Positions 8,619 through 16,554 of a stretch of 64,000 nucleotides of DNA are shown here, piece by piece. Under the pieces are notes generated by a model that was given only the letters and a program-made list of their open reading frames with translations, was not told the DNA's origin and ran no database searches. Every line of letters starts with the position of its first letter. Position 1 is the stretch's first letter. The DNA comes from Fontibacillus phaseoli (GTDB lineage Bacteria > Bacillota > Bacilli > Paenibacillales > Paenibacillaceae), in the NCBI RefSeq assembly GCF_003337355.1, contig NZ_QPJW01000001.1, positions 1,240,001-1,304,000 on the forward strand. Reading direction: 5' to 3'. Position numbers and translations under genes: made by a program.

Positions 8619-8650
8619 AAAAGACCGTGCCTTCATTTTCGGGCACGGTC
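8619..8650 (-). terminator. Intrinsic terminator
   Basis: Stem GACCGTGCC/GGCACGGTC with a 10-base loop; on the minus strand it is followed by TTTTATAAGG. It lies 15 bases after the stop of the 8665-9297 gene. Confidence 0.7.
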
Positions 8651-8664
8651 TCATTGTCTATTGG

Positions 8665-9297
8665 TTATTTATCTCCATATTTATTTAATGCATCTTTGAA
8701 GATTTGCTTTAGTTTATCAGTCGGTTCACCTTGATACTGTAAATCAAATGAATTGGCTTCATTGTTGTTTTGTATCTTACTCTTATTTGGCTCTTCAAGA
8801 GGTACCTTCCCATAGTAAACACCTTTAACAAAGTAAATATTGGGGTCAGTTAGACTCTTGTCTAAAAAGAGTAAATATTCCTCGTTTTCATTCATCAATT
8901 GGTATCCTTCTATACCATATATAGCTATACCGTCTTCTGTTTTTTCAGTTGCTCCATTTTCTTGAATAACGATTTCTGAATCCTCAGTAATATTTTCATT
9001 ATTAGTTTTAAAAACCTTATTTACTTTTATAGCTGATTTAGTTCCGTAACTTATAACATCTCCCATAGAGTCCTTATCAAGGATTGTTTCTATCACACGA
9101 TCCTTGGTTCCTTTGATAATTAGCTCTGCAGTAGTATCTAAATTATTAAAATCGCTGTAACTGATGATTTTAGCTGAAGAGTTAATATATTTCACCCTAT
9201 CATGGGCTTTCTCATCCTTATTATTTATAAGCCCAATTGATGAAATAGCTACTATGGTGATTAAGCTTATAGCAAGAAATATATTGTGCTGTTTCAT
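8665..9297 (-). CDS. Secreted or membrane-anchored protein of unknown function
   Basis: 210 residues, start supported by AGGAGG 8 bases upstream. One N-terminal hydrophobic segment (about residues 6-25), with no lipobox cysteine, then a soluble domain rich in beta-strand and acidic residues. The stretch from TAELIIKGTK through KVNKVFKTNN and EEYLLFLDKS resembles extracytoplasmic Bacillus proteins annotated only as hypothetical. It starts 17 bases after the matrixin gene, so the two are co-transcribed; a role in protecting against or assisting the protease is possible but only inferred from position. Confidence 0.6.
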   Translation of the reverse strand: MKQHNIFLAISLITIVAISSIGLINNKDEKAHDRVKYINSSAKIISYSDFNNLDTTAELIIKGTKDRVIETILDKDSMGDVISYGTKSAIKVNKVFKTNNENITEDSEIVIQENGATEKTEDGIAIYGIEGYQLMNENEEYLLFLDKSLTDPNIYFVKGVYYGKVPLEEPNKSKIQNNNEANSFDLQYQGEPTDKLKQIFKDALNKYGDK

Positions 9298-9313
9298 TAG
9301 TTTACCTCCTTAA

Positions 9314-9754
9314 TCAATATATATGATAAATACCATCTTTATCATCTTGTACAGGATAAATACTATTTTCCCATCCGGATGAGACCATTATTGCAGGAAC
9401 ATCATCTTCGTGGTCTAAGCCTAGAGCATGCCCCATTTCATGGGCGGTAGTTTCCTTTTGTTTGTCAGAATCTAAATTCTTAAATCTTGCAGTATTGATA
9501 CTAATTACTGATCTTGAAGCCAAACCGCCCGACCACTCACAATGCGCGTAAAACTGTCCAAGGTCATTATTTGCACTAGCTGCATACCATTTAACATCGG
9601 CAGAAGATGCTGACGTTGTAGCAGTCGCATTAATTTTTAAGTTCACACCAGGGACTCCATTCCATGCAGTGCTACCATGAGTAGCCGCAGAGTTGTATCC
9701 ATTTTGGGAGATTGAACTGTCGAACCAATACTTAATTTGGTTTGGCCTATCCAC
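9314..9754 (-). CDS. Matrixin-type zinc metalloprotease, apparently lacking its leader
   Basis: 146 residues. The zinc site is complete: HEMGHALGLDH (H105, E106, H109, H115), followed by the Met-turn AIM (about residues 121-123), the M10A matrixin signature. The N-terminus starts directly at the mature fold (IKYWFDSS) from a GTG without a convincing ribosome site, whereas relatives have a signal peptide. The in-frame upstream sequence is closed by a TAG five codons earlier, and the upstream DNA is a decayed gene. So the protein is either intracellular or, more likely, a 5'-truncated remnant still keeping an intact domain. Confidence 0.75.
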   Translation of the reverse strand: MDRPNQIKYWFDSSISQNGYNSAATHGSTAWNGVPGVNLKINATATTSASSADVKWYAASANNDLGQFYAHCEWSGGLASRSVISINTARFKNLDSDKQKETTAHEMGHALGLDHEDDVPAIMVSSGWENSIYPVQDDKDGIYHIY

Positions 9755-10034
9755 TCTTTTTAAGTGGATCTATCTTTCTTAATTTACTTTCAATATCTTG
9801 TGTATTGAAATGTAAGTCAACGTCAGTGTATCGTGTATCCACATGATATTCATCTATTGCTTACCAATAATCTCTTTTATCTGAGTAACTCCTTGATGCT
9901 TATTCAATATTTCTTTAACCCCTTGCATTTTTATAGGGTTCCTACCTGATTTATTGAAGATCTTTATTTCTAGCAGCACTTTCATTAGGACGAGTTAAAA
10001 TTTGCAACCATTCAAATTCGGCTGATATTATATT
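9747..10034 (-). pseudogene. Decayed coding sequence upstream of the matrixin gene
   Basis: Three protein-like segments in different frames follow each other on the minus strand: one ending TRPNESAARNKDLQ, one containing NPIKMQGVKEILNKHQG, and one containing DVDLHFNTQDIESKLRK and ending at 9747. Two single-base shifts would join them into about 90 residues. No family was recognised. The last segment overlaps the first codons of the matrixin frame, which shows that the matrixin 5' end has been rearranged. Confidence 0.45.
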
Positions 10035-10058
10035 TTCTTAAACTAACCTGCTCGTAGC

Positions 10059-10766
10059 TTAATGAGGTAACGATCCATTATTGATTAGCCACATGTCTAA
10101 TCGATAATGGGAACATGTTCCTTTCCTTTCCGGCAATCGGTACAAGTTTTTGGCCTCCCCTCGGGACAAGAACTTGTACCGATAAAACAAAAAAGCCGCT
10201 AAAATAGCGACTTTGAATGGGCTCAAGTTCTTGTCCCTCACTTTCAGCCATGCTTTAAAAAAATCACAGTATTCGTGCCCTGCCTCTTTTGTTGAAACAA
10301 GATACTGGCATATTATATCCCCTGAGTTGTACCCCAAGTTCTTGCCGACCATCCTAAACTCGTTCTCATTTGATTTTCCGTCTTTGTCAATCCATAACAA
10401 CCCATATAAATATTTTTTTTCTTCCATATCTCCTTCCCGCAGGATATCTGTATTGCCAGATTCCATAAACATCCCGTATGGAGAAGAATCTGCACCATTG
10501 TTTGAAAAAATATCTACTGCCAGACTTGGGTCATTCAAGTACAATTGTACCATTTCCTTATCATCAAAATTAAAGAGATAGACGGGGCGCAGCTTTGTCT
10601 GCACCAAAAATATTTATATTGAATACTCCGGTATGCATCTTTTCCTTTAATTCCTCTGACTTCCATTCCCCGCGTTCGTAGCGCTTTCATTTTTGGCACT
10701 TCCACAAGCCGACAATAACGTGATCAGCATTATCATTGCAAGCATTCCGGACATTACTTTTTTCAT
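10059..10766 (-). pseudogene. Frameshifted lipoprotein with a repeat-derived tail
   Basis: ATG at 10766 with a GGGGGG ribosome site begins a lipoprotein signal (MKKVMSGMLAMIMLITLLSAC, lipobox LSAC). That frame stops near 10647; a second frame carries EELKEKMHTGVFNINIFG to about 10580; a third begins PVYLFNFDDKEMVQLYLNDP and is open to 10059. Two frameshifts therefore separate signal and body. The final ~55 codons (from VRDKNL on) are encoded by copy D of the composite repeat, so the natural C-terminus is also lost. The family is unknown; the middle reads as a globular extracytoplasmic protein. Confidence 0.65.
10137..10239 (+). repeat. Composite hairpin repeat, copy D
   Basis: Stem TCGGTACAAGTTTTTG / ACAAGAACTTGTACCGA with a ~14-base loop, then TAAAACAAAAAAGCC, a small CGCT-AAAAT-AGCG hairpin (about 10197-10208) and a terminal CTCAAGTTCTTGTCC. 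Same order of parts as copies A and C. It lies inside the 3' end of the lipoprotein pseudogene. Confidence 0.7.
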
Positions 10767-10848
10767 CTTCATCCCCCCTGAACATGTTGAAGATTCGTGA
10801 AAATTGTGCAAACATTAATATTTTTACAGAAATTTTTAAATCCGAATC

Positions 10849-10863
10849 ATGAAAGCGCTATAA
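10849..10863 (+). promoter_or_regulatory. Candidate CcpA (cre) site
   Basis: ATGAAAGCGCTATAA matches the cre consensus TGWAANCGNTNWCA at all but one fixed position. It lies 107 bases before the start of the six-hairpin glycosidase gene, a position fit for carbon catabolite repression. Confidence 0.5.
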
Positions 10864-10969
10864 AAAATCCCATTTTCCCAAAATTCTCCTATATCTTTCG
10901 GCGGCCCGTCTCCCGAATAATGAAGGAAAGCGCCGCAGGCCGCTCAGTTTACTTGCAAAGGAGAATGAC

Positions 10970-13273
10970 ATGATGACGTTATCCTTTAATACCATCAGTG
11001 AAGCATTGTCGCAGCCTAAAAGCCGTTTCTTTGGCGTCGGCTACGAGAACGGACGGTACGCCGCAAACGACGAGGTGAGTTTCTTCAGGCACAAGTTGCC
11101 TGATCCCGAGTTGACTTTCGATATCTCAAACAACAAAACACTCGTCAACGTGAATATGAACGGATTGATCAAGTACATTACGGTTTATAACGGCCAATAT
11201 GCCAGCGACAACATTCCCGGCGTCTGGATGTGCAAAGACTTCCGCAAATCGGGGCCGTACGCTTTTGCGTTGAAGTTAGGCGAGTGGCGGTATGACCTGG
11301 GCCTGGACGATCTTCCTTACACCACCTCCCTGCTGGATAATTTGTTTCCCGTGACCGAATATCGGCTCGGTGACGTGAAGGCTACGCTGCTCATCTATAC
11401 GCCCATCTCCGCCGATGGTACGGCGCGACTGCGGGGAGCGGTATACGGCCTGCATGTCGAGAACCGGTCCGGGCAGGAGGTTGATGGTGAAGTGCTGCTT
11501 CCGCGCCCGGATACCGAAGCGGATCGGTTATTCTCCGGACCCGATGTCTGCATTTATCCCGTGGAAAGAGAAGATGGGTATGCGGCAGGCGGAGCGGTCC
11601 CCTTTCATCTTGCTCCGGGACAGAGCGTCTGGGTGCCGGTTGTGATCTGCCCGCCCGGGGAAGAGACGGCCCTACTTATCGGCGAAAAGGGCACGCTTTA
11701 TTGGCTCAACGAAACTTGGGCTTATTACCGCGGCATGCTCGGGCGGCTTCAGATGAGAGACGACCCGTTCGCGGCAGAATTCTATGAACGGGCGATGCTG
11801 CAGTCCCTAGGTTCGATCGCCATGGATCGCCAAGGCGCCGTCGTCGGGTCGAACTGGGGAACGTATCCGACGACGGAGTTCACCTGGAACAAGGATATGT
11901 ACTTTTCTCTCCTCCCCTTCCACACGGCCGAACCGGAGTTGTTCAAGCAAGGGGTGCTGTGGTTTCTGAAGCATGGGGTCCGGCCGGCCGGCAACCGCTA
12001 CTCCGGCGGCATTTCCCACTCGCTCAGCAACTCCCTGTCTTCCGTAGTGATGGCCGGCCTGTACTACCGAAGCACCGGTGACAAGCGGTTTTTCCTGGAA
12101 TGGCCGGATATCGATATAAGCATTCGCAAGCTGCTGGAGGAAACGCTGCGGACCCGCAATCAAGACGGCCCATGGCTCTTCCCCTCGGATTGGCTGTCCG
12201 ACGCGTATTCGCTCGGTGATTATCACACGGGCTCCAACGTAGTGGCCTGGGCCGCTTTCCACCATTACGCCCGCATCGTCCGCGAGGTATTCGGGGATAT
12301 GGAAACCGCCGAACATTATCGGACCGTCGCCGCAAGCATCAGGGAAGATTTGCAGCGGCACAATACTGTGGAGGGTCCTTTTGGTCTTCAATATACGGAA
12401 GGAACAAGCGCCGGAGGCGATGCGCTGAAAGGCGATTCAAGCAAATACAAGGGGAACTACGACGATTTCGGCATGCAGTTCATCGGCCATCTGATGAAAG
12501 ACGGCTCGATCGACCTGTTCCACCGTGACGGAGAAGAATCCGATACGATTCTCATGCCTTTATACGGATACGCCTCTTATGACGATACGGCTTACCGGCA
12601 CTACATGCAGTTCTCGTTAAGCCCCGCGAATCCGACCTATAATCCGGAATCCAGAGGCATTCAATGGGGGGAACACGCCGCCTGTACGTTTCCGGGTTAT
12701 ATGAGCGGCATGGGCATGCTTACGGATTTCGCATCCATGTCCGGGACGGATGGCTATTTGACGGAAATCCGCAAGCTGACCGACGCCGACGGCTCGCTTT
12801 GGTGGTGGCCTTACCTTAACGGCGCAAGTTACGGAGACGTAGTCCGGCACCACAATTGCGGCAAATGCGGCTGGGCGTCGGGGGTATTTTCCGGCCTGTT
12901 CACCTCCCGGATTCTAGGGATCGCTTATGACGCTCCCGCGCGCCAGTTGTCCTTCCGCCCTTTGCGCGCCGCCGGTTCCTTCGCCTGGGAAGGCGCCAGA
13001 CTTGGCAGCGGCGTATTTAACCTTTCTTTCCGCCGAGAGGACTGCATCGTCGAAGCGGTTGCGGCGAACTTTGGCGCCAAGCTAGTGACCGTGCTGGTGG
13101 AACTCCCCTGCGAACAAGGCGCCAGCCCCCGCACGTTCGTAAACGGCAAGCCCGCCGGCGGCCGCGTGGACAACGGTTATTACAACGGCTGTACAACCGT
13201 CATCTTTCAAGAAACGCTGCAGCCCGGAGAAAGCAAATCCTTTATCATTATCGCCTACGCTCCTTGCAAATAA
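10970..13273 (+). CDS. Six-hairpin (alpha/alpha)6-barrel glycosidase, family unassigned
   Basis: 767 residues, start set by AAAGGAG 6 bases upstream; no signal peptide, so cytoplasmic. Layout: an N-terminal beta-sandwich (about 1-255), an (alpha/alpha)6 barrel (about 260-690) and a small C-terminal beta domain. Likely active-site stretches are EFTWNKDMYF near residue 305, SDWLSD and GDYHTGSN near 406-425, and IQWGEHAACTFPGYM near 565. The general plan is that of GH65/GH94/GH15-like enzymes, but I cannot place it in a family. It faces a GH172 gene across a shared terminator and opens the fructoside locus, so the substrate is probably the same oligosaccharide pool. The cre-like site upstream suggests glucose repression. 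Confidence 0.65.
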   Translation: MMTLSFNTISEALSQPKSRFFGVGYENGRYAANDEVSFFRHKLPDPELTFDISNNKTLVNVNMNGLIKYITVYNGQYASDNIPGVWMCKDFRKSGPYAFALKLGEWRYDLGLDDLPYTTSLLDNLFPVTEYRLGDVKATLLIYTPISADGTARLRGAVYGLHVENRSGQEVDGEVLLPRPDTEADRLFSGPDVCIYPVEREDGYAAGGAVPFHLAPGQSVWVPVVICPPGEETALLIGEKGTLYWLNETWAYYRGMLGRLQMRDDPFAAEFYERAMLQSLGSIAMDRQGAVVGSNWGTYPTTEFTWNKDMYFSLLPFHTAEPELFKQGVLWFLKHGVRPAGNRYSGGISHSLSNSLSSVVMAGLYYRSTGDKRFFLEWPDIDISIRKLLEETLRTRNQDGPWLFPSDWLSDAYSLGDYHTGSNVVAWAAFHHYARIVREVFGDMETAEHYRTVAASIREDLQRHNTVEGPFGLQYTEGTSAGGDALKGDSSKYKGNYDDFGMQFIGHLMKDGSIDLFHRDGEESDTILMPLYGYASYDDTAYRHYMQFSLSPANPTYNPESRGIQWGEHAACTFPGYMSGMGMLTDFASMSGTDGYLTEIRKLTDADGSLWWWPYLNGASYGDVVRHHNCGKCGWASGVFSGLFTSRILGIAYDAPARQLSFRPLRAAGSFAWEGARLGSGVFNLSFRREDCIVEAVAANFGAKLVTVLVELPCEQGASPRTFVNGKPAGGRVDNGYYNGCTTVIFQETLQPGESKSFIIIAYAPCK

Positions 13274-13327
13274 AGGGGGCGGGGTGCCGAAGCTAACCCT
13301 TTCTTTGCGGCAGCAGACGCGACCCCC

Positions 13328-13371
13328 AAAAAACAGCGGCAAGTCCGGAATTTCCGGCTTGCCGCTGTTTT
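13328..13371. terminator. Strong bidirectional terminator
   Basis: AAAACAGCGGCAAG...CTTGCCGCTGTTTT, a near-perfect stem of about 20 bases with A and T flanks, placed between the converging glycosidase and GH172 genes. Confidence 0.9.
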
Positions 13372-13518
13372 CAATCCGCGAACATCTTAGGGTAAAAAAT
13401 GACTCAAAACCGAAATCGGCGCTTGACGGAGGCAACGGGAACATTGCGGAAATCTAAGCGTCCTCGGCGCGTTGAAAAGTTCAACCGCTTTGACCGCGTT
13501 AATTTCTGAACCATTCCG

Positions 13519-14676
13519 CTAGAACGTCCGATAGAACAATCTTGCGCTTTCCTTCTCCGGAATCGGTAGCCGCTGCAAGACGGGCAGCATCTGCGGGAAT
13601 GCCTTGTGCGGCTCGCGCTGATACCAGTAGGCGACCGATGCGTAGTCGTTCGATTGGGCGTTTCCGTGCCCGTGCTCAATGCTGAAGCGGATCGACTTGC
13701 GGAAGATGATAGGGTCGACGATATGAAACCGGTATTGCGTCATTTTCCCGGAATAATCGTTAAACGAAATCGTGTTGCTCTCTTTCCAGGCATCGCCGTT
13801 TTCCCGGATCGGGGCGTACAGCGACAATCCGTGGTACGGCGCATCGTATTTTCCGGCGGGATACCCCCAGGCGGCGCAGAAATAATCTTCCGTCCCCGTC
13901 CCGTGTAAGCGAGGCGGCCACGGTTCGCCGTCGATGAAGAACATGTCGTCCCCCTCGCCCGGCCAACTGAAGCCGGGCATCGGATTCAGATGGTCGATGC
14001 TTAGGTTGCAGCCCACATAATGGCCTTCGCCCACCGCATCGAGCAGAATGTAATTGTCGTCTCCGGTCAGATTTTTTAACTCGTATACTTTCTGATCGGC
14101 ATAATTGGCATTATCCTGCTTATCTTGTTCCACTTTCAGCACGGAAAGATCCGCCAGTCCCTTCGTCGGATTCTCCCTGCGCCAGGAGGCGTGGAAGTAA
14201 AAGCTGTCGACCGGCACCGCTTTTTCTACATAATCCACGTAATAGTATAAAACGATTTCGTCCTCACACTCATTGACGATTTCGATCCGTGCTCCCAAGC
14301 GGAACGGCATTTCAAAAAAACAGTTCATGGCGGCCTTGTCTTCGATCACGCCCTGGGTCGTAATCATGTTGAGCGGCATGGAGACATAATGGCTGGCCAC
14401 GCCATGCCCGACGCCGAAAAAGTCGCCGACCGGCGAGTCCACGCTTGGTTCCCGTTCGTCATCCCAAAACATGCGGATCAATACTTTGCGGAACGCGTAT
14501 TTGTTCCTGGCCGCGATGGTCATCCAAATATGCTGGATCACGCCCGGGCCGGCGATTTCTGCAATCACCGCGGTTTGGCCCGCTTTGATTGAGATGAAGT
14601 CTCTGTTGCCTCCGGTTTGATCCCAGCTCGATTGCCGCCGGGACGTTCCCTCTTTACGCAAGTACAACGGATTCAT
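13519..14676 (-). CDS. GH172 (DUF2961) enzyme, putative alpha-fructofuranosidase, paralogue 1
   Basis: 385 residues from the ATG at 14676 (a TTG at 14706 would add 10). DUF2961 jelly-roll signatures are all present: GVIQHIWMT, SPVGDFFGVGHG, SWPGEGDDMFFIDGE, HGTGTEDYF and the closing IEHG...SVAYWYQ. GH172 was founded on the Bifidobacterium dentium alpha-fructofuranosidase/difructose dianhydride I hydrolase, a retaining enzyme with two glutamates about 21 residues apart. Here the glutamates of GEGD (E241) and GTED (E263) are 22 apart, the best candidates. No signal peptide: intracellular. Last gene of the YesMN-linked minus-strand operon after two permeases (31-base gap). D-arabinofuranoside is an alternative substrate known in the family. 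Confidence 0.85.
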   Translation of the reverse strand: MNPLYLRKEGTSRRQSSWDQTGGNRDFISIKAGQTAVIAEIAGPGVIQHIWMTIAARNKYAFRKVLIRMFWDDEREPSVDSPVGDFFGVGHGVASHYVSMPLNMITTQGVIEDKAAMNCFFEMPFRLGARIEIVNECEDEIVLYYYVDYVEKAVPVDSFYFHASWRRENPTKGLADLSVLKVEQDKQDNANYADQKVYELKNLTGDDNYILLDAVGEGHYVGCNLSIDHLNPMPGFSWPGEGDDMFFIDGEPWPPRLHGTGTEDYFCAAWGYPAGKYDAPYHGLSLYAPIRENGDAWKESNTISFNDYSGKMTQYRFHIVDPIIFRKSIRFSIEHGHGNAQSNDYASVAYWYQREPHKAFPQMLPVLQRLPIPEKESARLFYRTF

Positions 14677-14707
14677 GCCTGTTCCACCCTTCCCCTCTTT
14701 TTCCAAA

Positions 14708-15541
14708 TCAAGCTTTGATGCCCGTTAACGTAATGCCTTCGATGAAATAGCGCTGTCCGATGAAAAATACGATAATGGCCGGAAGCAGTACCACGGTGGC
14801 CGCCGCCATCATCAGATGCCACTCGGCCGAATACATCCCTTTGAACTGCTGCAATCCAAGGGCCAGCGTATATTTCGTTTCGTCGTTCAAATAAACGAGC
14901 GGACCAAGAAAATCGTTCCACGCGGCCAAAAACGAAAACAAACCAACGACGATCAGCGCGGGTTTGGTCAGCGGCAGGATGATCGACCGGAAAATCCGCC
15001 AATGACCGGCGCCGTCCACGTAAGCCGCCTCATCCAGATCCCGGGGGATGCTGAGATAGAACTGGCGCAGCAGGAAGATGTTGAATGCGCCTCCCCCAAA
15101 CCAGGCCGGTGCGATGAGCGGAATGAAGGAATTCGTTAAACCTATTTGGCTCCAGCCGATAAACGTCGGGATTAGCGTGACCGCGTACGGTAGCATCATG
15201 CTGGAGAGCAGCAAGCCGAACACCATGTTCCTGCCCCTCCATTTCATCCGGGCGAAGCTGTAGGCGCTGATCGAGCTGGTGATAATTACGCCCAGTACCG
15301 AAAAGACGACGATGATCGCGGTATTCACGAAATACTGGCCGAAAGGCAGGATGGTCAGCGCCTCGCTGTAATTGGAAAATTGAACGGGCCGAGGAATCCA
15401 CACGGGCGGCAACTCGAAAATTTGCCCCATATTCATCAAGGAACTGCGGATGAGCCAAACCAGCGGCAGTAGGCTGAAGATTCCCCCGGCCGTAAGCACC
15501 AGATAGATCAGTCCCTTTTCAAACCAAGCCTTGGCTTTCAT
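14708..15541 (-). CDS. Carbohydrate ABC importer permease, MalG type
   Basis: 277 residues, six membrane helices, cytoplasmic EAA loop DEAAYVDGAGHWRIFRSIILP (about 187-207) that docks the shared ATPase. Start ATG overlaps the previous gene's stop by four bases (ATGA), so the two permeases are translationally coupled. Works with the partner permease and lipoprotein encoded just upstream. No ATPase gene is in the cluster; as in most Firmicute CUT1 systems an MsmK/MsmX-type ATPase encoded elsewhere is expected. Confidence 0.9.
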   Translation of the reverse strand: MKAKAWFEKGLIYLVLTAGGIFSLLPLVWLIRSSLMNMGQIFELPPVWIPRPVQFSNYSEALTILPFGQYFVNTAIIVVFSVLGVIITSSISAYSFARMKWRGRNMVFGLLLSSMMLPYAVTLIPTFIGWSQIGLTNSFIPLIAPAWFGGGAFNIFLLRQFYLSIPRDLDEAAYVDGAGHWRIFRSIILPLTKPALIVVGLFSFLAAWNDFLGPLVYLNDETKYTLALGLQQFKGMYSAEWHLMMAAATVVLLPAIIVFFIGQRYFIEGITLTGIKA

Positions 15542-16470
15542 CGCGCGCCATCCCCCTCATAGTAAACCCATTTATTCGATGTCTTGAACACGATGTACGT
15601 CAAAACCATAATGATCGCGAACAGCACCCAGGCAATAGCGCTGGCGCTCCCCATCCGCGAGAACTGAAAGGCTTCCCTGTACAAATAAAACACATAGAAC
15701 AAGCTGGCGTTATTAGGGCCGCCGTTCGTCATAACATAAGCCTGCGAGAACACCTGAAAGCCATTGATGATGCCCATGATCAGGTTAAAAAAGATCGTCG
15801 GCGTCATCATTGGAATCGTAATATGCCGCAGTTTGGCCAACCTTGATCCGCCGTCCATCTCAATTGCTTCGTACAGCGAACGGGGAATATCCTGCAAGCC
15901 CGCCAGAAAAATAATCATCGTTCCGCCCGTCGTCCACAGATTCATTAAAGCCAAGGAAGGTACGACCGACTTCTCCCCGAAAATCCATTGGCTTCCCGGA
16001 AGGCCCAGGGTGCTAAGCAACTCGTTGGCAAGGCCGAGATCAGGATTGAGCAGCCACAGCCAAATAAACGAAATGGCGATGATCGGCACGATCGAAGGCA
16101 GATAAAAAATCGTGCGGAAGATCGACTTCCCTTTAACATTCTGATTCAGGAGAATTGCCAGTAAAAAGGAATAGACGATGCCGGTCGGCACGCTAAGGAT
16201 GACGAAATAAAAAGTAACAGCCAGCGATTTGTAAAAATATGGGTCTCCGCCGCCGAGCATTCGCTTATAGTTATCGAGCCCGATAAAGCCCGGCGAATTC
16301 GATCCGGAGTAATCGGTAAAGCTCATGTACAGGCTGTATATCATCGGGCCGAGCGTAAAGATCAGCAAGCCCAAAATTGCCGGCAAAGCAAACAACCAAC
16401 CGTAAAGCTCTCTTTGTGTGCGGCGTTTCTTTCGCATACGGTTCCCGGTATGGGAAGAGATGGCTTCCAT
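15538..16470 (-). CDS. Carbohydrate ABC importer permease, MalF type
   Basis: 310 residues from the ATG at 16470 (GGAGGGG upstream). A basic N-terminus (MRKKRRTQRE) precedes the first of six helices. EAA loop: YEAIEMDGGSRLAKLRHITIP (about 215-235). Pairs with the MalG-type permease. The substrate is inferred from the GH172 gene at the end of the operon and the binding protein before it: a fructose-containing oligosaccharide. Confidence 0.9.
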   Translation of the reverse strand: MEAISSHTGNRMRKKRRTQRELYGWLFALPAILGLLIFTLGPMIYSLYMSFTDYSGSNSPGFIGLDNYKRMLGGGDPYFYKSLAVTFYFVILSVPTGIVYSFLLAILLNQNVKGKSIFRTIFYLPSIVPIIAISFIWLWLLNPDLGLANELLSTLGLPGSQWIFGEKSVVPSLALMNLWTTGGTMIIFLAGLQDIPRSLYEAIEMDGGSRLAKLRHITIPMMTPTIFFNLIMGIINGFQVFSQAYVMTNGGPNNASLFYVFYLYREAFQFSRMGSASAIAWVLFAIIMVLTYIVFKTSNKWVYYEGDGAR

Positions 16471-16554
16471 AAGCAAGTTCCCCTCCGTCGAAAACGCTGC
16501 CGAAGGACGGCGTCGCTTAAGGGCGACGCGGCGCCACCTTCGGACAAACGCTCG

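Noticed and set aside
11807-12391. 194-codon open frame on the minus strand inside the six-hairpin glycosidase
   Set aside because: It lies wholly within a well-supported gene, has no ribosome site and a composition typical of a GC-rich antisense frame.
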